Shown here piece by piece: positions 9,212-16,595 of a stretch of 64,000 nucleotides of DNA (position 1 is its first letter; every line of letters begins with the position of its first letter). The stretch is taken from NCBI RefSeq assembly GCF_005049105.1, contig NZ_SUKA01000004.1:248001-312000 (forward strand), written 5' to 3'. The position numbers and the translations under genes were made by a program. The notes beneath the pieces are model-generated. The model saw nothing but the letters and a program-made list of their open reading frames with translations, had not been told where the DNA came from and ran no database searches. This DNA comes from Sphingobacterium alkalisoli (GTDB taxonomy: Bacteria; Bacteroidota; Bacteroidia; Sphingobacteriales; Sphingobacteriaceae).

Positions 9212-10363
9212 TTACCAATCTATATGAATTCTATCTAACATTAGGAGATAGAGCGTTTCCATTAATTTTTCCAATTCTTGGAATAACAGAACTGCTCTCC
9301 TTCCGTCTTCTTCCTCAAAACTTCCACCTTTTCCACTTAGTAGAATTGCATACTCGTGAAGATCTCTGTGCAACGAATGATAATCGTAGCCTCTCAAATT
9401 ATCAATTAGACTGGATACATCGGTCTCTAATAAATGGTGAAGTGGATAAAAATTATATTCAGTAGAAAAGTTTCCGACTTCTGAATAACTCACTGTAAAA
9501 TATTTCTCTTCTTCAAAATAGCTATCATTCTGTAAAGATAGTGTATGCGTCAACCCGATCAGTTTATGATAAGTATGTATAATTCCACCTCGACTTCCCA
9601 TGATTCCCTCCTCAAGACCATAATGTGTATACATTGTATAAAACAGCTCTCGGAGATTCTTCTTTAAATCTTCATATTCCCATTTGCTGAAGATTTTCAT
9701 CAGTGTCTTTGCCGGTTGCCTTGCTTCTTCCAAAGAAAGGTAAGCACTTGCTGCATACAGGTTAGCTTCTTCCTTCATATAATTACTTTTATAAATAAAA
9801 TACATTAGTTCGATCATCAGCATAAGACGTCTAAATTCAGGGATTTCATTACCTACTTTGCACCTATCACCAACATCTAGCTGTCGCCAATCTATCCCCA
9901 AGTCCCACCAATGTCTCAATACATTCATAAACCCCTGAAGCCCGTCTTCTTCGTTAAATAATTGCGCAATTGTGGTTTTCAATGAGTTTCTTGTTTCTCC
10001 TAAGAAGATACAGTAAGTAGTATTTCTGAAAGTCTGAAACGAGGTATCGTCGCATGGGACCAACAGCTGTGAGCAGCCAAATTCCTTGTCAATAAGCCAA
10101 GCAACATTAAGGAGCTTTTGTAGTCTACACTTGAAGTGATAGAGCGTATGCAATCCATTCCCAAAAGAAAAAAGATACGGTCTATAATGGCAGTGTTTCC
10201 ACTCCCAAAGTAAGTATTGACAATCCGTAAGTGAATAATGTTTAAATACATCCTCCAAAGCTAGCGAAGGGCTTTTAAGCTCTTCTTGTGTTAATGAATA
10301 CGGGAAGTCCTCATCCCATATCCATATTGATTGTCTGGGTAAATCAGGTTGCTTTGTTTCCAT
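9212..10363 (-). CDS. Uncharacterised helical protein, paralogue of the adjacent downstream gene
   Basis: A 383-residue soluble protein, acidic and aromatic, probably all-helical. The segment LALEDVFKHYS (about residue 35), the LLWEW that follows, LQKLLNVAWLI, and QPAKTLMKIF...DLKKNLRELF line up with like-placed segments of the 424-residue protein downstream, so I take the two as paralogues that have diverged far. No enzyme motif, signal peptide or membrane helix is seen. It sits between that gene and the NTase/HEPN-like gene, with a hairpin in the 193-base gap before it. I have an unverified impression that similar L-T-L-x-E-x2-x-PY proteins occur unannotated in other Bacteroidota. Function unknown. 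Confidence 0.7.
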   Translation of the reverse strand: METKQPDLPRQSIWIWDEDFPYSLTQEELKSPSLALEDVFKHYSLTDCQYLLWEWKHCHYRPYLFSFGNGLHTLYHFKCRLQKLLNVAWLIDKEFGCSQLLVPCDDTSFQTFRNTTYCIFLGETRNSLKTTIAQLFNEEDGLQGFMNVLRHWWDLGIDWRQLDVGDRCKVGNEIPEFRRLMLMIELMYFIYKSNYMKEEANLYAASAYLSLEEARQPAKTLMKIFSKWEYEDLKKNLRELFYTMYTHYGLEEGIMGSRGGIIHTYHKLIGLTHTLSLQNDSYFEEEKYFTVSYSEVGNFSTEYNFYPLHHLLETDVSSLIDNLRGYDYHSLHRDLHEYAILLSGKGGSFEEEDGRRAVLLFQELEKLMETLYLLMLDRIHIDW

Positions 10364-10377
10364 TAGTTTCTTATCAT

Positions 10378-10436
10378 AAAGTCCTGCAGGAATATCGCAT
10401 CAGGTACCATTGAGAATACGATACCCTGCGGACTTT
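10378..10436 (-). repeat. Inverted repeat between operon genes 1 and 2
   Basis: AAAGTCC-T-GCAGG (from 10378) pairs with CCTGC-GGACTTT (to 10436), with a further ATATCG/CGATA match inside. The stem of about 12 pairs carries one bulge and a ~25-base loop. It lies just upstream of the 9212-10363 gene and could act as an attenuator, a processing site, or a leaky terminator that lowers expression of genes 2 and 3 relative to gene 1. Confidence 0.45.
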
Positions 10437-10556
10437 TTATAGTTTTGATCAGTTTTATTTTTTGTTAGTTTTTAATGTTCATCTCGACTTTGGAGAGATT
10501 TCTTGACTATATAATTTTTAGATATCTCCTCTCCTTACTCGTTCGATATGACGGTT

Positions 10557-12347
10557 TTAATCAGATATGGCTTCTTTCTTTTTTTGTTCAGCTCGCTGTT
10601 TCAGCTGTACCAATGCTTTATCTAACTGCTTTTCAAAAAAGTGGTTGACTTCTCTTGCTAACTCCGTATATTCCGGCTTACTTGTTTTTGACAATCCCAA
10701 ATCCACACATTTCCACCAAACCGTTCTTATTCCCATGATTAAACGTAACCTAGCAAGTTGTACCTCACTATGTGGATAAACAAAATCAATGAGCTTCCTA
10801 TCAATCGCTCCAGACCAATCCACTTGTTCACCCAAACTACATTCCAAAAACCTTGAACCGAGTTTGCAACGAGTATATGTATTTACGCCGATTTCGTACA
10901 AATTCCGTATAAGCAATAGAGCAGTATCCAACATCAAGGTTGATGAATTGTTCAGCATACAGTACAAATTATTCATACATACTTTGGCATTTTCGACAAT
11001 TTTGGCTTCTTTCTCATAAATTGCCTCCCAATCTACCTCGGTAATATCAAACTTTGGTTTGAAGGTCGACTTTCTTCGAAGTATGCGTCCCCTAGTCCAG
11101 AGGGTATTGACCAATCGGTGACCCTCGGCGAGTTTTCGTTCGATGTAAGACACGTTCAAATACAGCACCATCGCGCTAGCAACACCGACCTGCATACATT
11201 TGAAATGAAACGGACCGGTATTATTCATGATGACCACCAAGTACAGCTCCACTTTCGCTCCGACCTGCTCCTGTTGCTCCTGCTGAAATAAACTTCCTCC
11301 CGAAAAACCGCCTGTGTGATAGTTCAGCATCGTGATCTGCTCGGGATTGTGGTTCTTACGTATCTTCTCTAATAATTGGTTGACATCCGAAGTATACTCG
11401 GGCAGCCAAGGATAGTCTTTAAAAGACTCGCAAACGAGGGTTTTGACCGGCTGTCCTTCCTGTTTGGAACCGTAGCTTTCCGTTTTTGCCTCTTTGTTCT
11501 CCACTTGGTCTTGAGCAGCTTTCTCTTGCTCTACCATCTTTTTATCTTGATAATTGACAATACAGGCCAGCATCATCGCTACTCGTCTATCCATATCATC
11601 CGCTATTTGTTCGCATTTGTGGAGTAAGATCTCAAACTCTTCTTTAGAAATATCGATCTGATCCCACTTGAGCGTTTTCACATAGCTTTGATCAAGCTTG
11701 CGCAACAGCTCAGCCTGGGCTTCATTATAAGGAAATAGGTCATATAAACTTGGAAGTGCCCCCCTTACCGATTTAATAAGTTGCTCGACACTATGTCCTT
11801 TCGTCGATTTGACCCCCATGACACTAGTTTTAAAGGATTTGATACGCGCTTCGACAAATTGATGCAACATAAAAGTCGCTTGCGTATAATCTTCTTTGTC
11901 CAAAAAATTAGCCACACCGGCACGAAATTCATCTGATATTCCACGTGCCTGATTGTAATTGTATTGTGCCAACTCCAATAGCCCGTTCAGATTCTTGTCC
12001 TCAAAGATGGTATTTAGCTTCTTTTTACTAGCATAAAGCAGGTTTTCAGGCAACGATGCATAGGTATGGTACAGACTCCCCTGCTTCAACCTATTGGACC
12101 ATTCGCCCGTAATTATCATCTCAAAAGACATCTCCTCCTCCAAATCGGACATACATAGCGATACAATGGGGGCCAAAGCATTAGGCGCCATCCCTTTTAC
12201 AGGATTCACCACCAATAGCAACTGGGGTTTTAATTGCTGTTCCCCATCATCCGTTGGAAATGCAAACTGATATATACGCTCGACATCGATGCGCTGGATC
12301 AGGCGTTCGATAAATTTCTCTAATGAAATACACATGTTTTGTATCAT
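10557..12347 (-). CDS. NTase-HEPN-like fusion protein, apparently duplicated and degenerate
   Basis: A 596-residue protein. Residues ~1-130 (VERIYQF, LLLVVNP, then a segment ending LPENLLYASKK) resemble the minimal nucleotidyltransferase fold of MNT-HEPN proteins, but the GS and DxD catalytic residues are absent. Residues ~145-265 (FMLHQFVEARIKSF, KGHSVEQLIK, LFPYNEAQAELLRKLDQSYV) read like a HEPN domain of the same fusions. A charged linker at ~275-305 follows. Residues ~305-596 seem to repeat the plan: an NTase-like strand LYLVVIMNN with GHRLVNTLWTRGRILRRK, then a HEPN-like DTALLLIRNLYEIG with PHSEVQLARLRL. Neither half keeps the R-x4-6-H ribonuclease motif. It heads an operon with two unknown genes and has a good promoter. 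Domain calls are by eye. Confidence 0.65.
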   Translation of the reverse strand: MIQNMCISLEKFIERLIQRIDVERIYQFAFPTDDGEQQLKPQLLLVVNPVKGMAPNALAPIVSLCMSDLEEEMSFEMIITGEWSNRLKQGSLYHTYASLPENLLYASKKKLNTIFEDKNLNGLLELAQYNYNQARGISDEFRAGVANFLDKEDYTQATFMLHQFVEARIKSFKTSVMGVKSTKGHSVEQLIKSVRGALPSLYDLFPYNEAQAELLRKLDQSYVKTLKWDQIDISKEEFEILLHKCEQIADDMDRRVAMMLACIVNYQDKKMVEQEKAAQDQVENKEAKTESYGSKQEGQPVKTLVCESFKDYPWLPEYTSDVNQLLEKIRKNHNPEQITMLNYHTGGFSGGSLFQQEQQEQVGAKVELYLVVIMNNTGPFHFKCMQVGVASAMVLYLNVSYIERKLAEGHRLVNTLWTRGRILRRKSTFKPKFDITEVDWEAIYEKEAKIVENAKVCMNNLYCMLNNSSTLMLDTALLLIRNLYEIGVNTYTRCKLGSRFLECSLGEQVDWSGAIDRKLIDFVYPHSEVQLARLRLIMGIRTVWWKCVDLGLSKTSKPEYTELAREVNHFFEKQLDKALVQLKQRAEQKKKEAISD

Positions 12348-12377
12348 TAATTTGTTTATAATTATAGATTATCTATA

Positions 12378-12407
12378 CAAATGTATAAATAAAAATATAA
12401 AAACAAA
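12378..12407 (-). promoter_or_regulatory. Bacteroidota-type promoter of the NTase/HEPN-like operon
   Basis: On the minus strand TTTG (12407-12404) and TACATTTG (12385-12378) are 18 bases apart, close to the Bacteroidota consensus. Transcription would begin near 12371, giving a leader of about 24 bases before the ATG at 12347. The region around is almost pure A/T. Confidence 0.6.
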
Positions 12408-12494
12408 ACATATGTATATTTTTTTATACACAAAACTCCCCTACCCTTACATCTAGCGGAAATTACAATGATAAGAAGGTTATACAATTTTTGA

Positions 12495-12519
12495 AGCTGT
12501 AGAGGCCTTATCTACAGCT
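12495..12519 (-). terminator. Hairpin downstream of cutC
   Basis: AGCTGTAGA (12495-12503) and TCTACAGCT (12511-12519) form a perfect 9-bp stem with a 7-base loop. It lies 40 bases past the cutC stop on the minus strand and is followed there by a short CAAAAATTG stretch rather than a clean U tract, so it is a probable but weak terminator. Confidence 0.5.
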
Positions 12520-12558
12520 AAAGAAGTTTTCTTTGCAAAGAATAAACCGAATATTATA

Positions 12559-13233
12559 TCAGGCCTGCCGCACACTATCCGCCAATGCCGCAACTTCATC
12601 GGCTACAGCCGTTTCTGATCCATCTGTTATTGCTGAGGAATGAACATACCTTGCACCGGTTTCATGTAAAACACGGGCAATATTGGTGGACCTTAGACCG
12701 CCACCAGGCATGATCGTAATACGCTCTCCTGCCTGTTTGACTAATTTCCGTAGGTTGGTTGTTCCTAAATCTACATTTGGCTCACATCCAGATGTCAATA
12801 TCGTATTAAATCCACACGCTATGACATCCTCCAAAGCCGAATCCAAATCATTTACGACATCAAATGCCCGGTGAAAAGTACAAGGAAGTGGCCGGGCTAG
12901 TTCAACCAGCTCTGTATTCTGTGCGATATTAACAGCATTGTTTGCATCCAAAATACCAAAAACAAAACCATCTACCGCCAATTCCTTAAAAGCGACAATC
13001 TCTTGTTTCATCTGCTCGAATTCGGCGACGGAATAGACAAAATCTCCTCCTCGGGGTCGAATCATGACATTTAGATCAATTTGCACCTGACTCCGTACAT
13101 TCTTTACCATGTCTACGGAGGGACTCGTTCCTCCGACATGCATTTCTGCACACAGTTCAACACGGTCTGCACCATTTTCCTGAGCGATCCTCGCGGAATC
13201 CGGATGGAAACAAGCAATTTCTAATTTTGCCAT
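12559..13233 (-). CDS. cutC: CutC family protein
   Basis: A full-length 224-residue TIM-barrel protein. Family marks include the N-terminal LEIACFHPDSARIAQENGADRVELC, the VMIRPRGGDFVY loop, TFHRAFD, and ILTSGC and MPGGG near the C-terminus. CutC was named for copper homeostasis in E. coli, but that role is disputed and the enzyme activity is not settled. The gene follows the glycosylasparaginase gene by 3 bases, so it is cotranscribed with the glycan-degrading genes upstream. In Bacteroidota cutC often sits beside such genes (from memory), which would fit a role in sugar or amino-sugar metabolism better than in copper handling. Confidence 0.93.
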   Translation of the reverse strand: MAKLEIACFHPDSARIAQENGADRVELCAEMHVGGTSPSVDMVKNVRSQVQIDLNVMIRPRGGDFVYSVAEFEQMKQEIVAFKELAVDGFVFGILDANNAVNIAQNTELVELARPLPCTFHRAFDVVNDLDSALEDVIACGFNTILTSGCEPNVDLGTTNLRKLVKQAGERITIMPGGGLRSTNIARVLHETGARYVHSSAITDGSETAVADEVAALADSVRQA

Positions 13234-13236
13234 TTA

Positions 13237-14217
13237 TTATTTTAAGTAATGATCAGATTTTATTAACTCATTCCCTTTTGCATCATATTTAGCATAATTA
13301 AAACCGCCATGTATACAATAAGAACCGTACTCTCCTCTTTTATTAAGTGCTATAAAACCGACTTGAATAGTGTCTAAGGACTTTTTACGGTTTTGAGTAA
13401 ACTTAATGATACGCTTTACGGCTTCTTCACAAGCTTTTTGCGGAGAACGCCCCTGACGCATTAATTCGACCACCAAATGACTGCCTACTGTGCGAATCAC
13501 TTCTTCTCCATGTCCGGTGGCTGTAGCGGCACCAATCTCATTGTCTACGTAAAGTCCGGCACCAATAATTGGAGAGTCGCCAACCCTTCCGTGCATTTTA
13601 TAGGCCATACCACTTGTTGTACAGGCTCCAGAAAGATTTCCTGCAGAATCCAGCGCGATCATGCCAATCGTATCGTGATTTTCGATATTGACAACCGGCT
13701 CATATTTAGACGTCTTCAACCACTCCTTCCACTCTTTTTCTGATGCTTCAATTAATAAGTTTTCTTCTTTGTAGCCCTGATCTTTCGCGAATTGAAGTGC
13801 ACCTTCGCCGACAAGCATCACGTGAGGCGTTTTCTCCATGACGGCACGTGCCACGGAAATAGGATGTTTTATATGCTGCAAGGCGGCAACCGATCCAATA
13901 TTCGCCATCTCATCCATAATACAGGCATCTAGCGTTACCTTGCCATCGCGATCCGGTCTTCCGCCATAACCAACACTGCGCTCCGTTGGATCGGCTTCGG
14001 TAAAACGTACGCCCTGTTCTACCGCATCCAGCGCACGGCCATTGGCATGCAACACCTTCCAGGCTTCTTCATTTGCTTTTAAGCCAAAATCCCAGGTTGA
14101 CAAAACAAGAGGCTTATTGACTCTTTTTGTGGTCTTAGCATTCGCCGCCAAAGAAACTAAGCTTACTCCCATAGAGGCTAGACCTAATTTCTTGATAAAA
14201 TTTCTTCTGTTATTCAT
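13237..14217 (-). CDS. N4-(beta-N-acetylglucosaminyl)-L-asparaginase (glycosylasparaginase)
   Basis: A 326-residue Ntn-hydrolase that cleaves the amide bond between GlcNAc and Asn in N-linked glycopeptides. The precursor self-cleaves before the nucleophile Thr in HDTIGMIA (Thr about 183). GACTTSGMAYKMHGRVGDSP and the ATATGHGEEVIR segment match the well-studied Elizabethkingia (Flavobacterium) meningoseptica enzyme closely. The N-terminus (NNRRNFIKKLG, then a hydrophobic stretch and ANA) is a Tat-type signal peptide, so the enzyme acts in the periplasm. It lies between GH20 (34 bases upstream) and cutC (3 bases downstream) and completes breakdown of the GlcNAc-Asn core after outer sugars are removed. 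Confidence 0.95.
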   Translation of the reverse strand: MNNRRNFIKKLGLASMGVSLVSLAANAKTTKRVNKPLVLSTWDFGLKANEEAWKVLHANGRALDAVEQGVRFTEADPTERSVGYGGRPDRDGKVTLDACIMDEMANIGSVAALQHIKHPISVARAVMEKTPHVMLVGEGALQFAKDQGYKEENLLIEASEKEWKEWLKTSKYEPVVNIENHDTIGMIALDSAGNLSGACTTSGMAYKMHGRVGDSPIIGAGLYVDNEIGAATATGHGEEVIRTVGSHLVVELMRQGRSPQKACEEAVKRIIKFTQNRKKSLDTIQVGFIALNKRGEYGSYCIHGGFNYAKYDAKGNELIKSDHYLK

Positions 14218-14251
14218 CCGTATCGATGTTATCGTTCACAAATAGCCCGCA

Positions 14252-16507
14252 CTAATTTACACTAATCTCATCCACAAACAACCAAGCTCCAGATCCGGCT
14301 CCGGCTAGCCCATCGGGGATAATACCTAAATTTAATACTTCCACTTTGATATACCGTGCCTTTTGTTTCGGAAATGTTAAAATTAAATCGCCGTCTGTTT
14401 TATTAATTTCCGCCTGGCTAAGTCCTTTAATAAACGAATATGATGAGCCATCGTTAGCGATAGACACACGTACTTCTTTCGGAAAATGTATCCAACTGCC
14501 TTTGCGATCAAGTGATGATAATTTTACGGAACTAAATTCAGTTTCCGTACCGAAGTCGATCGTGGCATTCACATCTTTTCCATTAAAGCCAAGCCAATTC
14601 TTTCCAAAAAATTGCTTATCACCAAATACACCATCGACCAACGTGGCGGCTCCTCCTGCAGAATAGGCTTCTCCGGGTTGATCGACCAATTGAATGTGTT
14701 TACCAGTTGATTTGCTGATTGTAAATGGCTGCGTAATTGTGGCGCTTATCGGCTTCCCATTTTCAAAATAGGTCGCTTTAATGGTTTGCGACTTATCGAT
14801 TTTGATAGGAGATACATAGGGCAATGAAGTAGAAATAGGCTCGGAACCATCGACCGTATAGCGGATATTTTTGGGATCGTTGGCTGTAGATAAGTTATAA
14901 GCCAGCTCACCATCTATTAACTCTATATTTCCGATCACCTCAAAAATTGCATTGGAATAATTAATTCCTTTACGATCCAACGTTTTCATGTGCTCAATTA
15001 CCCGGCTCTCAAATTTTTTATATTGATCGGGCTGGGAGGTTCCCCATGCTACTTCAGATAAGGCCATCAGCCGTGGAAACAGCATGTGTTGCACCTGTCC
15101 AAAATCAGTGATATACTCTGTCCACAGATTCGCCTGCGGACCTAAAATATGTTTGGCTTCTTCTGCAGACAACTCAGCTGGAATTGGATTAAAGCTATAC
15201 ACCTTTTCCAAACGTAAATCTCCTCCGAAAGCTAGTGGTTCGGTTTGTGGGTTGCCCTGGTAGTAATCAAAATATAGATGTGAAGTCGGTGTCATAATTG
15301 CATCATGCCCAGTTTTAGCGGCATGTATACCACCTTGAATACCTGTCCAGCTCATAACCGTTGCGTTTGGTGCCAATCCACCTTCTAAGATTTCATCCCA
15401 GCCGATAATTGCTTTACCTTTGGAGTTAATGTATTTCTCCATACGGGTGATAAAATAGGATTGTAGCTCGAGTTCATCCTTCAAACCTTCCTTCTTTATC
15501 AATTCCTGACAGTGTGAACAGGTCTTCCATCTTGTTTTAGGTGCTTCATCGCCACCAATATGGATATATTTACTGGGGAAAAGTGTAATCACTTCGTCGA
15601 TTACGTCTTCCAATAAAGCGAAGGTTTCATCCTTCGGACAAAATATATCATCCATGACGCCCCAGGTTGTTCCCACTTCAAACGGCCCGCCCGTACAGGA
15701 CAATTCAGGATAGGCCGCCAAAGCCGCTAGTGCATGGCCGGGCATCTCAATTTCGGGAATGATCTCAATATGCAATTTCTGTGCATAGGCAACGACATCC
15801 TTTATTTGTTCCTGGGTATAAAACCCACCATAAGGTTTTCCGTCAAACGTCATTGCCGCATAAGGGCCTATTTGCGATTCCTTCCTGAAGGCTCCTATCT
15901 CTGTCAGCTTTGGATGGCTTTTAATTTCAATTCGCCAGCCTTGATCATCCGTTAAATGCCAGTGAAACTTATTAATCTTATACGCTGCCAGATAATCTAA
16001 ATACTGTTTTACTTCTTCCGCATTGAAAAAATGGCGAGAAACATCTAAATGCATTCCACGATAGGCAAATTTAGGGGAGTCCCGAATCACAAGAGCCGGA
16101 ATCTCAAGGTTTGATCGATTTTCTTCAATCAGCTGCAAAAGCGTTTGAATACCATAAAAAACCCCTCGATTTTGATTCGCCGTAATAACAATCTGATTTG
16201 CATCGACCACTACTACATAGGCTTCATCGGACGTCGCGCCATAACTTTTCTTTAAATCAAGAACAATACACTTTTTCGTACACTTATTGGAAATAGGTAA
16301 CTCTAGACCGATGATCTCTTTTATATTTTTTTGTAAAAACTTTGCTTCTTCTGGAGAGCCTTTACCCAGAATCGAAAAATTCTTATCCAAATTTAAATTT
16401 CCTGATTTGATCTCCAGATGTTGAGGTGCTGGAATCAAGCTCTGCTGTGCATAACAATTACCTGCAACAGTAAAAAAAGAGAAAAATAAATACTTTATAT
16501 AGTCCAT
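14252..16507 (-). CDS. Beta-N-acetylhexosaminidase, GH20
   Basis: A 751-residue secreted enzyme releasing terminal GlcNAc or GalNAc. Order: signal peptide ending CYAQ; GH20b domain (residues ~25-145); the catalytic GH20 barrel (~148-490) with GMHLDVSRHFF, FHWHLTDDQGWRIEI and HIGGDEAPKTRW, whose Asp-Glu pair (D320-E321) is the substrate-assisted catalytic pair; then a chitobiase-C-like region with YTVDGSEP; and a C-terminal F5/8-type (CBM32-like) sugar-binding domain. It is first in the operon GH20-glycosylasparaginase-cutC and trims N-acetylhexosamines from glycan chains in the periplasm or at the cell surface. Confidence 0.95.
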   Translation of the reverse strand: MDYIKYLFFSFFTVAGNCYAQQSLIPAPQHLEIKSGNLNLDKNFSILGKGSPEEAKFLQKNIKEIIGLELPISNKCTKKCIVLDLKKSYGATSDEAYVVVVDANQIVITANQNRGVFYGIQTLLQLIEENRSNLEIPALVIRDSPKFAYRGMHLDVSRHFFNAEEVKQYLDYLAAYKINKFHWHLTDDQGWRIEIKSHPKLTEIGAFRKESQIGPYAAMTFDGKPYGGFYTQEQIKDVVAYAQKLHIEIIPEIEMPGHALAALAAYPELSCTGGPFEVGTTWGVMDDIFCPKDETFALLEDVIDEVITLFPSKYIHIGGDEAPKTRWKTCSHCQELIKKEGLKDELELQSYFITRMEKYINSKGKAIIGWDEILEGGLAPNATVMSWTGIQGGIHAAKTGHDAIMTPTSHLYFDYYQGNPQTEPLAFGGDLRLEKVYSFNPIPAELSAEEAKHILGPQANLWTEYITDFGQVQHMLFPRLMALSEVAWGTSQPDQYKKFESRVIEHMKTLDRKGINYSNAIFEVIGNIELIDGELAYNLSTANDPKNIRYTVDGSEPISTSLPYVSPIKIDKSQTIKATYFENGKPISATITQPFTISKSTGKHIQLVDQPGEAYSAGGAATLVDGVFGDKQFFGKNWLGFNGKDVNATIDFGTETEFSSVKLSSLDRKGSWIHFPKEVRVSIANDGSSYSFIKGLSQAEINKTDGDLILTFPKQKARYIKVEVLNLGIIPDGLAGAGSGAWLFVDEISVN

Positions 16508-16595
16508 ATCTGTTTACTTTTTCCAAAAATACCATTTATAATCATTCTGCTAAAACCTTTTTTCAATTCCCACGCGTTTTATAGGAATACAATAT

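Noticed and set aside
9197..12347. Idea that the 383- and 424-residue proteins are RteC or another named mobile-element regulator
   Set aside because: Neither shows the FFK or Y-rich marks I associate with RteC, and no integrase, relaxase or mobilisation gene is nearby.
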